Assembly: GCF_001638985.1 (NCBI RefSeq)
Contig: NW_017265137.1
Location: forward strand, 2,540,222-2,604,221
DNA: 64,000 nucleotides
Direction of reading: 5' to 3'
Source: Phycomyces blakesleeanus NRRL 1555(-)
Taxonomy: Eukaryota; Mucoromycota; Mucoromycetes; Mucorales; Phycomycetaceae
The position numbers and the translations under genes were made by a program. Below, piece after piece: positions 1-12,827 of this stretch. Within the stretch, counting starts at the first letter, position 1; each line of letters begins with the position of its first letter. The notes under the pieces are model-generated. The model saw only the letters and a list, made by a program, of their open reading frames with translations. It was not told the origin of the DNA and ran no database searches.

Positions 1-1042
1 AGGAGATTGAGCCGCGTAATGCGGGGACAAAGAACTTGGTGTCATGCTTTTTATTCTTTTACTCATGTAAAAGAACATTAAGTGAAAATAAATCAAATAG
101 AATAGTTTTTTTTTATGTATATCTTTAAATAAATAAATAAAGTCTTTTTTAACTAGTATCTTCTCCAATAAAAAAAACGCGCTTTTAATTATTTTTTGTT
201 TGCTTGAAGAGTTCAATGTTGTAATTAGGAGGGCTCATTTATAAGAAAGAATTAATATAATTGAATGAATATGAAAATAAATATAATAAAATAAAGATAT
301 AACATGTATGATTTTGTAATTATGTTGATCACTGCGTTTAATTGTGCAGGCTGTTTATGTCTATAAAGTCTATAAAGAAAATTCAGAGTGATTGTTGAAA
401 ATGCCGATGGCGCAAAATGTTTAGTTGAATTTAACTAATCCGGATGAACATTGTAAAGAAGATGCATTGGAATGGGAGAAAGGAAAAATATGAAAAAATG
501 GAGAAATGAGAGATGAGAAGAAATAAAGAAATATACGTTTGAAAGAGAGACAGAAAAGGTGCAGTGGACTGAATACGCAAGTGAATGTCCTCTGTATTTA
601 CACAGACTGTGCACAAGATGTTTAATATGGACATAATATGAAACAGGTATCATTATCTACAAACGATTTTGTACTTTGGTTATCAATTAATTCTTGTCAC
701 CCTCCATTCGTTATTCTATATACACATGGGCAATTATATTTACAGTGCAAAAATAATTTGAATTCAAATAAAAAGAGTGAACAAGTATTGTTACATTACA
801 AAATTTATCCTTCAATATTCTGTATAAGAGTAGTCTACCAAAAATGTAGAGGCGGTTGTTATATTACAATCCTTAAAGATAAGTTGACATACATAAAGTT
901 TATCGAGTAAGCAAGACATAGATATAATAACATAGGTACATTTGCAGCTTGAATTACATGAAGTGGAGTGGAATTTTGATACATGCCGGCCATTATAGCT
1001 AGTTCGTTGTCATAGTTACTTTGTATTTCAGTTTCTTTTTTG
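1..1042. other. intergenic, AT-rich; possible 3' end of an upstream gene
   Basis: No supportable gene is visible. The first ~110 bases are open in one plus-strand frame and could be the tail of a gene to the left, but nothing in them is recognisable. The rest is AT-rich sequence with short spurious ORFs on both strands. Confidence 0.5.
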
Positions 1043-1182
1043 TGTATGTGCAAGTGTAGGGTATGTATGCCTGGTATGTAACAGTTCCGGAGATTGCTAT
1101 CTTGCCAGGTTCATTAACAAGAAGGAACCAGTGTTTGGTTGTGGAGTCTGTTCTTCACTAAATTGTGGTGTGTATACCACAG
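1043..1182 (+). repeat. dispersed repeat, copy A (inverted relative to 57.5 kb)
   Basis: About 140 bp match the reverse complement of 57466-57596 at roughly 75-80 percent by eye. The best-kept core surrounds GGTTGTGGAGTCTG and GTGGTGTGTATACCAC. In one plus frame this copy reads like the minus-strand ORF of the 57.5 kb copy but has a stop codon inside it. Copy A is therefore more decayed. The family is not identified. Confidence 0.7.
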
Positions 1183-1253
1183 TGTTCAAAAGACAGGGTG
1201 TTTGAATTATAAATGTTTTTTGTTCTCGACTAAGCTGATATTAAATTTTTGGC

Positions 1254-2079
1254 TCATTGCTTGGAGTGTAACTTGGTTGCACATCTTGACATATGGGTTA
1301 TCTTGAATAGTGATGCTTTGAGCAATGCGTTTCCATACTTTGGACCTATAATAATCTTATTAGAAGATATGTTCTTGTACAGATTATCTGCTTCAAGGCA
1401 TATACCTATTGCAAAATTAACTTTTGATCCCAAAATATCTCCATCCTGACATTTAAGAATAGCGCGCTGGATGTAAGCCTAAAATTTTAAGAAATAAAGT
1501 GAAAATGAAACTCTATGAATAAAGTATGGAATTTTTAATACCTTCAGAGTACCTTAGATTGTTCTTCTTCCAGTGAAACTACTTTGTTGACATCATGTAT
1601 AGCCTCAATATTTTCGTGAAGCATACGATATAGCTTTACCCTTGGTTTGTGTCAATAAGTTTCCATTATGGTTATGTTTGTGTTTGTGAGTATACATGTT
1701 ATTATAAGCTGATCCATAGGTTGTTCCCATCTCAATACATCGATTTAGTAATTCAAGTGCATCCTCTATTCCATTTTGTTCGACCAATTTGATTGCATCC
1801 TTTTTGATATGCTTTAATTCGTATAGTCAATCAGGACTTAAGATGCATACTATCACCAAAGCATATATATGTATATATATATATTTAAACACCCCCGTTT
1901 GTTTTGTAGGAACTTGACTTTTTTTTACGCCTTTTTATTTATTACTTGATTGCTTGAACCCAAAAGAGGTTCTTGGGAATCTGTGGCACGAAGTTAGAAT
2001 TGGATATATGTTCAAGTCATCGACCGCACTTCTCTAGAGTAAATATAAGCTCAAGAACAGCATCATTCAAGATGTACAT
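1254..2079 (-). pseudogene. TTC36-like tetratricopeptide repeat gene, probable pseudogene
   Basis: Minus-strand pieces line up in order with TTC36-type TPR proteins. An N-terminal piece (from an ATG at 2077-2079) contains NDAVLELIF and then an in-frame TGA at 2017-2019. A second piece (about 1820-1696) has a helix-turn repeat ending in SAYNN, the family hallmark SAYNNRAQ cut short. A third (1640-1555) has ENIEAIHDVNK. A fourth (1478-1254) begins AYIQRA, matching the family QRG segment. Plausible GT-AG introns join the last three in phase (1641-1695 and 1479-1554). The expected NPYAxLCN C-terminal motif is badly eroded. What is seen: ordered partial similarity plus one stop. What is inferred: a dying copy of a TTC36-like co-chaperone-type gene. 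A highly diverged functional gene is possible if the first piece is not part of it. Confidence 0.5.
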
Positions 2080-4248
2080 ATTGTAATTTTTTTATTACAA
2101 CACTTAGTAATAAAATAGTAGAAACCGAAAGAAAGGCGTGGTGTACAATTACCGTGAGAAAATACAAATGTTTATTGAACACTCTTTGCGTACATAACCA
2201 AAACCTGCTACAGTATACAAAAGAAAAATGCGGATTCTTGTTAATCACCTTTCATTGTTAGAATCCATTAAAACATACATTTAAGTAAAACTGACAGTTA
2301 TTATGATGTGATTTAATAAATTTTGCTTTCCCTAAATATAATCACAACAATTATAGGGTATTATCTGTTTCTTCTTCTCTATTTCTTTAAAAAGTTGGAA
2401 TACAAGCTTGTCACTTAGACTCTTCCTTTAGATTCTCTGTAAATCTTCTTATCATTTTACAGTCCCATCACTTAAAGTCTACTACCCATTCGATAAACTA
2501 ATTAACTCATTTTTTACACATTAATTGTAATATATAGTAACTAGAATTTTTATAGCTAAGAGTTATATAAAACTTGAGGGGAGGGGTGGGGAGCTCTACT
2601 TTCAAAAAGTATGCTAATTTATTAATTTATTCTTTATATAGGTCTATGAATTCATCACAAAAAAAAATTGTGTGTGTGTCCGAATGAATGTATGTGTGTG
2701 TGGGTAGATTTTGAGCACCAGACGTGGCACAGTGGAGGTACGAATGTTAAGAGAGGCAGATTGAATAGGAAGAAAAAGAAAGTCTTTATCGATTGATATA
2801 TATAAACGTATTATTCTATCTTTAATAAATAACACTCTCACAGTATCTACTTTTTCTACTATTAATATACTAACCAAAAATTAGTTCCGAGCATCTCGAA
2901 TATTATTTTAACTTTCATTAATAAATAACACTCTCAGAGTACCTACCTTTTCTAATATTGAGATACTAATCCAAAATCAATCACAACTACCTTAATTGCA
3001 ATGCAGTATAATATTTAAATAAAATTATAATTGGAATAAGAGGGTCAACTACTTGTTATCAAATAATAATAAAAAATTAAAGACTAATTGAAAACGTGTA
3101 AAAAAGCAAAAATAAAAATAAAATAAAATAAAATAATTAATTTAAATTTAAAATGCCCAGTCTTTTTGGTAGATTGCATGGTATTTTTAGAACTCAAACG
3201 GTCTAAGCTGTTTTTAGTAATTTAAAAACACCTGGGAACGTAGCAATTTCGTGAGGCTAGAAGTTCTCGTACACAAAAACAAATGCGACGGTGCTTGAAT
3301 ATGTTGTTTCTCCTAATGTCGTATAATAAAAAAAGCAAAATTTCCTCACTTCGGAAGTAGAAGCGTACTTTAGAAAAAATCTTACTAAACGGTCTATTTT
3401 TTATGTGCTACAAATAAAGTAGCAAAAAAAGGTCGGCAAGTGAAAATTAAATAATTGGATTTCACATATAATATTGCACTTTGATATATGTGTGTGTGTG
3501 TGTGTTTTTTTTTTTTTAAAAAAAAAAGAACTAAATCATTCTAACTGTGTTTTGTACTATATATGGTGTAGAACTCTAGTTTTTTTAAATATATATATAT
3601 ATATATCATAAAATACTAGCAATATTATCTATTTTTATCATTAAACAGCAAGTGAATGTGTATGTATATAATCATTTTCAAGTAAAGCTGATAGAACAAA
3701 GAACCGTTTTTATACCACACGCACAAATATATAGATACGGCATTATCAACGTTAATACCAGTAATTTCATTTGCTACTGAATATACAAAGATAAGACCTC
3801 TAGTTCATTAACCGCTTCAGATACAAAAGAAGTAAAAGATTCCCTTCCATATACACCCACCCACAGATTCGCTCGCTAGAGTCTCTATAGCAGATAATAT
3901 CTCTATACTAGAGTCTTCAATAAACCCTGATAAATTTGCTTATATCAAGCAAATTTTTCACTTATTTTATCTTATTTATAAAAAATAAATTGTATTTTCT
4001 TGTTTCTTTTTTTTCTTTTTTCTTTTTTTTACCCACGCCTGAACCCCACCTTCTTATACTATTATATATTTAATCTAATGTTGAAATATATAGACTTACA
4101 TATACATGTATATTTGTAGTTGAGTAACTGAACATTTACTATCTCAGCCTGAGTTCAGGTCTGACACATTATTATAATATAAATGATATCGAAAACATGA
4201 ATCTAGTTTAACCGTTGTACCTTTCTTTTTTCCTCTTATTAATTACAA
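2080..4248. other. intergenic, AT-rich, no gene seen
   Basis: About 2.2 kb without a supportable gene. It contains the duplicated segment at 2822-2985, (TG)n and (TA)n tracts near 2670, 3490 and 3590-3610, and a pyrimidine tract at 4000-4030. Promoter elements of the nucleoside hydrolase gene would lie at the right end, but no clear TATA box is assigned. Confidence 0.6.
2822..2985. repeat. two tandem copies of a ~66 bp unit, period 96 bp
   Basis: TTAATAAATAACACTCTCA occurs at 2822 and again at 2918. Similarity continues for roughly 60 bp through TACTTTTTCTA/TACCTTTTCTA and ATACTAAYCC. A related stretch (ATTGAGATACTAA) is present near 33455, so the unit may be dispersed. Confidence 0.65.
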
Positions 4249-5974
4249 ATGTCTTTACCTATCTGGCTCGACTGTGACCCAGGTAATGATAATAATAAAT
4301 AAACATATAAGAACATATATCTTATATATATATATATATATATTATGAAAATTGATAAAAAATGAAAACTAATGATGGTGATGATGATGCTCAAACTCGG
4401 TCATTACAATGTAGGTCATGATGATGCTATGGCCATTGTATTAGCAGGTAAAAAAAAAAGGAGAAAGAAATAAAATTAATTCAATTCAATTCAATTCGAT
4501 TCGATTCAATTTAAATTCAAAGAAAAACAATAGTAAACAATCAAATATTTTTTATTAGGATATAATTCGAAGCTTAATCTTTTGGGTATCTCTACTGTGA
4601 GTATTTTGTGTGCCTGTGCTTGTGCCTGTGCATATCATATAATTGCAAGAGCAAATTAAAATAAAATAAAACAGCTTTTAGAATTTTGAAGCAACTGCAT
4701 CAAATCAACAAATTATTTTAGGGTTTCTAATATCTGTTATATACATAATGATAATTCAAAGTGTCATGGTAATCAGTCTCACGACAAGACACTTCGAAAT
4801 GCAGCCTTGTTTGTAAAGGCTGCTGGTCTAACGAATATCCGTATTATACCCGGTCAAGACAAGGTAAATTAAAGAAAGAAGCTTTGATAATATATATATA
4901 TATATCATTTATGATTGTGTGTGTTTATTTATTTGTTTATTTGTTTGCTTGTTTGTATTTTTTCTGTGTATTTTTTCTAAAGCCTATTATGCGTAAATCT
5001 TTGGCTGCTCCTGATATCCACGGTGAATCTGGATTGGATGGTACACACGAAATGCCGGTCTTTGATCCCAGATTTATCAATGACTCGGAGAAGGCAGTCC
5101 CGTATCTTTCCCGCCTTCTCCTCCAGGCACCCACTCCGGTCACCTTAGTTGCCACTGGACCCCTGACAAATTATGGATTACTGCTCACCCTGTATCCAGA
5201 AGTCATACCAAAGATCAAGAAAATTGTATTTATGGGCGGATCTATTGGCCCAGGAAATTATTCTGCTGCAGCAGAGTTTAATATTCTGGTAAATGTTACA
5301 TAATGGATACATGTACATCATATTATTATTAACCTTTTTTCTTTCTTTATTTCTTATTGCTATTATTTAATCAACACAATAACAAAACAAAGGTTGATCC
5401 AGAAGCTGCTCATATTGTATTCAATTCAGGTGTTCATGTGTGCATGGTACCTTTGGAAGTATCACATACTGCCATTGTAACTGACAGGGTTCTTGAACAA
5501 CTTGACACTCGATGCAAATCATCACCTTTCAGTCGGCTGGTTATTGAGCTGCTATTGTTTTTCAAAAAGACATATGAAGAGGTGTTCCAATTCAACCAGG
5601 GACCTCCACTTCACGACCCATGCACGATTGCGTATCTGATTGCACCTGAGATATTTACAGTCAAGACTATGGGTGTTGATGTTGTTACAGATAATGGTCC
5701 CTGTCTTGGCCAGACGGTAAGTGTTGTGGCTTGTTTCTTTTTCTTCTTCTTCTTCTTCTTCTTTGGTTGATGTAGAAGCTGTGATCGTTTACTGATACAT
5801 ATTATGACTTGACAACCATAGGTGTGTGATATCTATGGACGGACATCCTACCCAAAAATCGATGTAACAATGACGATGGATCCAGACGCATTCTTTAGAT
5901 TGATGTTGGATGCCTGGGTGAAAGCCGATGGACAGTCTCCGATGAATCAGTCGTGTCACCTCAAGACAGTCTAA
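4249..5974 (+). CDS. inosine-uridine preferring nucleoside hydrolase
   Basis: Hydrolyses ribonucleosides to base plus ribose in nucleoside salvage; presumably cytosolic. Seven exons: 4249-4282, 4415-4447, 4559-4596, 4762-4863, 4983-5288, 5393-5716, 5822-5974, giving 329 residues, normal for the family. The N-terminus reads WLDCDPGHDDAMA, the calcium-binding DxDxGxDD signature, split over exons 1 and 2. Later family features are the ATGPLTNYGLLL segment, the FMGG motif and the HDPCTIAYL motif near the C-terminus, which supplies a further metal ligand. All introns are GT-AG and phases are consistent. The start is the first ATG and places the signature at residue 8, as expected. The gene lies about 400 bp upstream of glycerol kinase on the same strand, with no sign of a shared role. 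Confidence 0.93.
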
Positions 5975-6377
5975 AATGTCAAACACACAGCACATAAAAA
6001 ATCCCCCCCCACTTTCTCCCTAACACTGGGATCAAAAAGTATATAATGTAAATGGACGGTAAACCACTGAAATATACAGAGAGAAATATATATTTATATA
6101 TAATATATATATAATATATGTATATGAAGACAGGCAGAGATATACACATAAGATAAAGAGAGAGAGAGAACCATGTCCCAGATTTTTTTTGATAATCACG
6201 AACAGATAAAACGTAGATCTTTATAATCTACTATATCTATTAAATATATAAATGTAAATATATACAAATATACTTCTTTTCTTCTTTCTTTCGCTCTTTC
6301 GCTCTTTCGCTCTTTCTTTCTCTCTTTTCTTTTCTTTCCAAAATCTACATATATATATATAAAATATTTTAATAATA

Positions 6378-8213
6378 ATGCCAGAGTTTATCGGTGCTGT
6401 AGACCAAGGAACCACTTCTTCACGATTTTTGATATTTGATAAACAAGGCAACTTAATAACACACCATCAAATTGAATTAGAGCAAGAATATCCTCGTCCA
6501 GGGTAAAGATATATATATATATATATATTATAAGAGTCAATATAAATTATTTGTTAATTGATTATTTATTGATACATAGATGGGTAGAACATGACCCTTA
6601 CAAAATACTTGAGTCAGTATTGACCTGTATAGAAAATACCATTGCCAGGTTTGAATTGATGGGGCACAAGATTAGCGACATTAAAGGTAGGCTTAAATGG
6701 ATTACTAGAAGAGAAATAAAAGCTAATGTGGATTGTGTACAATTAGCAATTGGAATCACTAATCAACGCGAGACAACATTAATGTGGGATCGAAAGACCG
6801 GAAAGCCATTACACAATGCAATTGTCTGGAGTGATGTCAGAACTGACGAACTCGTGCACCAACTAAAGAAACGACCGGATTCTGATATAGTTGTCGATCG
6901 TTGTGGACTAGAAATCACATCCTATTTTTCGGCTGTCAAGCTAGCCTGGTTATTAAAAAACGACAAAAATGTTGCCGAGGCTGCAAAGGAAAAGAGGGCA
7001 GCATTTGGTACTGTCGACAGCTGGCTGCTCTACAACCTTTCGGGTGGTGCAGACGGTGGCTCTCACTGCACTGATGTGACCAATGCTAGCCGGACCTTGC
7101 TGATGAATCTCAAGAGTCTAAAGTGGGATCCTGAGCTCCTAAAGTTCTTTGACATCCCTGATCATGTACTGCCATCCCTGGTGTCCTCTTCAGAAAAGTA
7201 CGGCGAGGTTCATAAAGGAGTCCTCAAGGGTGTTCCGATCACCAGCTGTATGGGAGATCAGCAGGCAGCTTTGTTGGGCCAAAAGTGTTTTGACAAAGGA
7301 GATGCCAAGAGCACGTTTGGAACAGGTGCTTTTATGCTTTTTAACACCGGAACGACGGCAGTCAAATCTTCACATGGGCTTATTACGACGGTTGCCTTTC
7401 AACTGGGAAGGAATGCAAAACCCAATTATGCACTAGAGGGATCTGTGGCTGTTGCAGGCTCGTCATTACGATGGCTACGAGACAATTTGCGTTTGATTGA
7501 TTCCATGGAACAAGTTAGTGAATTAGGTATGTTCTTTTCAGGTCTTTTATTTGGTTTTCTGGTTTATTATTTATGGGAATGTGATTGTGTTGATATTCAA
7601 AGATTGATCGATTAATTAGCCGAATTGACTTGACTTTGATTGATGCATCATTTATTTTCATTTTAATTTTCATTTAACAATTATTTAAATATTTTTTTCA
7701 GCATCCCGTGTACAGGATACTGGAGGAGTGTACTTTGTAACTGCATTTTCTGGGCTGTTCGCTCCTTACTGGCGAGATGATGCGAGGGGCACTATGGTTG
7801 GACTGACTAGTTATACGAACAAATATCACCTGGCGCGTGCAACGTTTGAGTCAATGTCATTCCAGACCCGGGCTATTCTGGAGAGTATGAATCTCGATGC
7901 AACTGTGCCTCTCAAGGTACTCAAGGTTGATGGCGGAGTCTCCAACTCAGACGTTGCTATGCAGATCCAGGCCGATTTGCTTGGGATTGAGGTCCACCGA
8001 CCTGCCATGCGAGAGACGACTGCACTAGGAGTAGCAATTGCGGCTGGATTGGCAGTCGGTGTCTGGAAAGGTGTTCATGAATTGGATCAAGTCAATCAAA
8101 AGGGAACAACGGTCTTTGTGCCTCACTTGGACAAGGAAGCCAGAGAAGAGAAATACCAAGCCTGGAGAAGAGCTGTAGAAGCGTCTTATAACTGGACAGA
8201 TGTAGAATGTTGA
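6378..8213 (+). CDS. GUT1: glycerol kinase
   Basis: Phosphorylates glycerol to glycerol 3-phosphate (FGGY kinase family), cytosolic or mitochondria-associated. Exons 6378-6502, 6580-6686, 6747-7526, 7702-8213, total 507 residues, typical length. N-terminal [14 protein letters not shown] is the ATP-binding start of the fold. ITNQRETT and IVWSDVRT are substrate-site segments. [10 protein letters not shown] and [14 protein letters not shown] are FGGY signature regions, followed by [14 protein letters not shown] 60 bp GT-AG intron (6687-6746) contains no stop codon and is a multiple of three, so a simple ORF reading would keep 20 foreign residues. Removing it restores the family sequence [14 protein letters not shown]. 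The start ATG follows a TA/TTC-rich leader at 6240-6370. Confidence 0.95.
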
Positions 8214-8366
8214 AATATAAATATATATGAAAAAGAAGAAGAAATATATATATACATACAAGCTGTATGTAATGTGTATGTAATGTATATGTGTATGTGT
8301 GTGTGTGTTTTTTTTTAGATATTTTCTTATATTTTATATATATATATTTGTTATTATTGATATTAT

Positions 8367-8798
8367 TTACAGTCTTTCTTTAACTACTCGTGTCTGTTCT
8401 ATCATCCACAGACCATCTTTGTATCTTTCTTCTTCTTTGGAAGCAATAATGTGTTTCCAGCCAATTGTGGCGTGGCACACACAGCAATAAATATCCGCTA
8501 TAATATGAGGTCCCGAAGGCAGTACTCGTTCCTCTCTTTCTCCCATTCCGACATTCACCACTTCGTCTACGAGGTAGCCAGGTCCATGCTACTTTGATTG
8601 TATTTGGTGATTAGTTATAAGCATTCTTGGACAAAACAAACAAAATATAAAAAAAAAATTAGTCTGGAATGAATGCTGAATTACCTTGCCCGAGGATACT
8701 TTTGATATAATTGAATCATGACATGCGACATGGGAATGGCAGGTACTGCAACTGTAGATACACTCGTCCGGCAGATAAACTTGAGGTCGCTTTGTCAT
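8367..8798 (-). CDS. Yippee-like zinc-binding protein (Moh1/YPEL type)
   Basis: Small Yippee-domain protein. Fungal Moh1-type members are subunits or relatives of the GID/CTLH E3 ligase neighbourhood, and the biochemical role is not settled. Exons on the minus strand are 8798-8685 and 8588-8367, 111 residues, close to the usual 105-120. The two CxxC zinc knuckles are present: CSTCHSH in exon 1 and CCVCHATIGW in exon 2. The conserved linker YLVDEVVNVG and the HIIADIYC segment lie between them. The intron (8684-8589) is GT-AG and yields the family-like junction GKHGPGYL. The N-terminus is short (about 9 residues before YLPDE), and an extra upstream exon cannot be excluded. Confidence 0.88.
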
Positions 8799-9441
8799 CT
8801 TTCAATAGAGCTTTCCAGCTAAAGTGCTCAATTCGATGGTTGGACAGATAAGCAATAAATATTGCATTCAAAAAAGAAGAAGAAAGAAAGAAAGAAAGAA
8901 AGATAAAACCAGTAAAATAATTGTTTAAAAAAAAAGAAAAAAAAAAAGAAAAAAAAGTAGGAAATGAAATGATATTAAATGAAATGAAATGAAAGAATAC
9001 AAACACACATTTACACCTGTACATCTGTATGTACGTTACATGTAAATGTTGTATACATAAATACACGGAATTTTTATAGTTATTTTATGCTCTTTTAATA
9101 ATAAGCCCTTGATATTCTTATTTCTGTATTAATATCTACCTTTGTATTCAAATTGTTCATTCATTCATTCATATATATATATAAAAAGCTTACAACTTAC
9201 ATCTGTATGTTATGATTAATTAGTTAATTGGTTAGTTAATTGGTTAGTTGGCTAGGGGTAAACAAAGTAAGACTTTATTATAGTCGATATAAAGCTTGAA
9301 AAGAAGCATATAAGAAAAAGGGGGGAATCACATGAATAACGGCACAAGATTTGATCAACACATACACCACTGTGGAATTGTGGTTCTAATACACATAAGA
9401 AAAAAGAAAAAGGGAATAAAAGAAAATATACAAAGCTAAGC
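8799..9441. other. intergenic between two minus-strand genes
   Basis: No gene seen. Contains (AAAG)n/(A)n tracts at 8880-8960, repeated TTAATTGGTTAG units near 9215-9245 and a (TA)n tract. It holds the 5' region of the Yippee gene and the 3' region of SEC18. Confidence 0.6.
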
Positions 9442-12400
9442 TTAAGTCAAGGCCAGAATTGTATTGACAAATTTCTCAATCTTGTCAGCATCCTGTCTGG
9501 CCATCTCAATAACCATCAGCAGCTTCTTTATTCCAATAGCTAGCCTCTTGTCAGCACCAGAATCAGCCAGAATAGACAAGGTTCTTTCCCGCTCTTGATT
9601 AGTAAACAGCTCCAATTGCTACACAGAAAAGAAGAAGAAATTAATACAGACACATACACGATAAAGATTATATAAAGTAGGCAATCTTACCTGAAGAACA
9701 ATATCTACACCCTCAAGGTTGGTGATGGTTGGAACATATATGTCAGAATCAAAGCTATCTGTCATGTTCATCTGCTCAAGGATAGATCGCTCGGTAGTCG
9801 TGCCGAGGATCAACAGTCGGCGATCCTTTGGAGGCTTACGCTTAAGAAGTACAAGCAATGCCTGGAGCACGGCGTTTGAGAAACGAGGACCAATGGGAAC
9901 CCAGTCTATGGGATGGGAATAACGTCAACATTTTATCCGCTTTTGATATTCTTCTTCTTCTTTGTTATTATTTTCCTTACCTAAAAGACGCTCGATACTA
10001 TCAATCACAATCACACTCATAGGAGATTTGTAAGAGTCATTAAAGACCTACAATGAAATAATATTGATATTAATATTAAGGATATTAAGGCTCTCATTAA
10101 AATTATATATTAAGGTTAATACACACATGTATGTATGTGTGTGTGTGTATAAACATTACCTTGTTAATTTCGGCAATCTTGGCTGTCTCATTAAGTCCAA
10201 CCATTGTCTCGGGAGAGATAAGCTTGATAAACGGAAACTCACTTTCCATAGCCATTGTGGCTGCCAAGGCTGTCTTTCCACTACCTGCAGGACCGTGAAG
10301 CAAGACACTAACCAAAGGAGTTCTGGATGATTGGCGTACTTGATCCACATACAATTTACCGTCTGCCAATATTTGCTAAAATTTATATAAAGTTAGCATA
10401 TATATATATATATAAAGCTCCCGCGCATCTCCCTCTAATCCTTTCCCCTTCCCCCCTTTTTATTTTGTCTGTGTATATTATATATATATATATATTACCT
10501 CAATGTGGGGTGCAAATGGAATAACCTGGTTCTGGACACATTGTTTCAACTCGGTCTCGGAAACACCAAAAGCAGGAGGTACTTCTTGAAGCGCAGCCAT
10601 AAAATCATCCATATTGACCTTCATTGTTTCTACATCTGGTGCAACTCCTGCTACAGTACCCACCTACAAGGCATTAAAGAAAATTGAATTAGTTTAATAT
10701 TTTTTATTATTATTCTAATCATTGATTTGATTATATATAATTAATTAAAACAAACCTTAATGTGTCTACTAAAGGCATAAGAGGATGCAGCTTTGACTAC
10801 ACCAGCAATTTCAGCACCACTGTAATTCTTTGTCATATCAGCTAATTCTTCCAAAGACACATCATTATCCAAAATATCATTGTCTCTCATCTGTCAAAAG
10901 AAAATAAAAATCCAATAAATAAGTTTTATTAGAAATTGACCGGCAATAACCCATATTTGCAACATTCCTTGAACTGATCCCCCCCCCCCCCCAAAAAAAA
11001 AAAAAAAAAAGAATATATACATATAGACAGACAACTAAAAAACTAACTAACTAATTTTACTTAGTATTTACCTTTGCTGTGTGAATCTTGAGGATCTGAG
11101 CACGACCTTTTTCATCAGGTAACCCAACTTCCATATGTACTTCCAAACGACCAGGACGCAACAGAGCCTCATCAATCATATCCTTTCGGTTGGTCATACC
11201 AATAATAAGGATGTTGTTCAATTGTTCTACACCATCCATCTATTGAATTATATATATATATACGGATGTGTTTGTCAGTTATCAAGGTCGACATATATAC
11301 ATATAATCATAATAACCTTTGCTAGCAACTGATTGACTACAGAGTCTCCAACTCCGGTACTGTCACCACGGCTACCACGCTGTTTACAGATAGCATCCAG
11401 CTCATCGAAAATGATGATGTGCAGACTAGAATCCTCGCCCTTGGACTTGTACTCTGTCTCGGCATCCGCGAAAAGCTTTCGAACATTCTCTTCACTCTGA
11501 CCAACAAACTTACTCAGGACCTCGGGACCACTCACGATCTTGGGTTCCTGTGCATTCAACATCTTTCCGATCTGACGAGCCATCAGGGTCTTTCCTGTTC
11601 CCGGAGGTCCATAAAGCAAAATACCCTTGACATGCTGAACACCCAACTTTTCAACAATCGAAGGCGGGAAGATACGAGATGCAAAAGCACGTCTGAAAAT
11701 CGCACTGAACTCAGTGTCCAGACCACCAATACCAAGGTCCTCAAACTTGAAATCAGCTCTAATCAAAGGCTTTGCAGCAGACCTTTTTTTTTATTATTAT
11801 TAGGTTTGTTTTGTTTTTGTCTTTTTTTTCTTCTTATTCTTCTTCTTAAGCAGAAAAGAATAGCAATACTAAAAGTCCTTTTATGATTATGATCATTATT
11901 ATTTTTATTACTTACGAACGCTTGGCTCCCTTGAGACGAATAGTCGAGTCGGCAGATTTTGTAAATTGAATCAAGGTTTGGTGCATCAACAGACCCCGGG
12001 TGGCCTTTCTTCCAGAACCGTGGGACTCGGCTTCGTTCTTGGACCCGGCCTTGAGGGTTTCGAGTTCGACTACATCCAGATCACTGATCTTGCAAGTCAA
12101 CTTGATACCCTGGAACTCAAATACTAGCGGTTGGCCAATTGTGAAGATTTGATTATGAAACGTCTATATATGCAAAACAGCATATATATATAAAGGGGTG
12201 AACAATTTGGTAAGTATAACACACGCGCGCGTATATAAAATTAATTAATTAATTAATAAATAAATAAATAAAGTAATACCAATGAAAAGGCCTTGGCCAT
12301 CTCTTCTGTGTCAAAATCATCGCTAACTTGCATACTCTTGCGGAAAAATCCAGTTTCGATTTTGAGAGTAGCAAGATAAATGTCAGTTCCACCAGAAAAT

Positions 12401-12827
12401 GGATCGTAAGGTGTCGCGACCACTTCCTGGTTGAGCGAGAATTGAGCCCAACGACGTTGCATAGCGTTGGTACCAATCAATCCCTTTTGCATAGTATTAT
12501 CGACTCTATATATATATATATATTCACCATCCTAGTTAGCATTCCAGATGTTTCGCAGTGCTTTTATTATTATTATTATTATTAGTAGTATTAGTATTTT
12601 TTTTTGGTTACTAACCTCATCGTAAACACGAATTCACCATTGAGAATAATGTAATGGTCTTGAGAGTTGAATTGACCTGGGGCAATGTATACATTGTTCG
12701 ATAGGGCAAGTGTATCTACCGGACACATTGCGACCTTCATTGTCAATTCTTCGGGACCAGTTCGGTTGTTGTAAGGAGCAGTAGGGCGGATGCCATGAAC
12801 ACCTCTACTGGTGTAATTCTCATCCAT
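9442..12827 (-). CDS. SEC18: vesicular-fusion ATPase Sec18/NSF
   Basis: AAA+ ATPase that disassembles SNARE complexes with alpha-SNAP during membrane fusion; cytosolic and membrane-recruited. Eleven exons: 12827-12616, 12505-12280, 12163-11916, 11782-11317, 11239-11072, 10890-10756, 10663-10499, 10375-10160, 10047-9981, 9905-9691, 9618-9442. They sum to 764 residues in frame, the family length. An N domain (about 1-220) precedes two AAA domains. D1 has Walker A GPPGTGKT near residue 286, Walker [10 protein letters not shown] and the second-region-of-homology RPGRLEV. D2 has Walker A GPAGSGKT near residue 565 and the degenerate Walker [12 protein letters not shown]. All introns are GT-AG. The start ATG lies 650 bp from the divergent MSH5 start. 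Confidence 0.96.

Noticed and set aside
11419..11886. 155-codon plus-strand ORF inside SEC18
   Set aside because: Antisense shadow of the D1 AAA exon.
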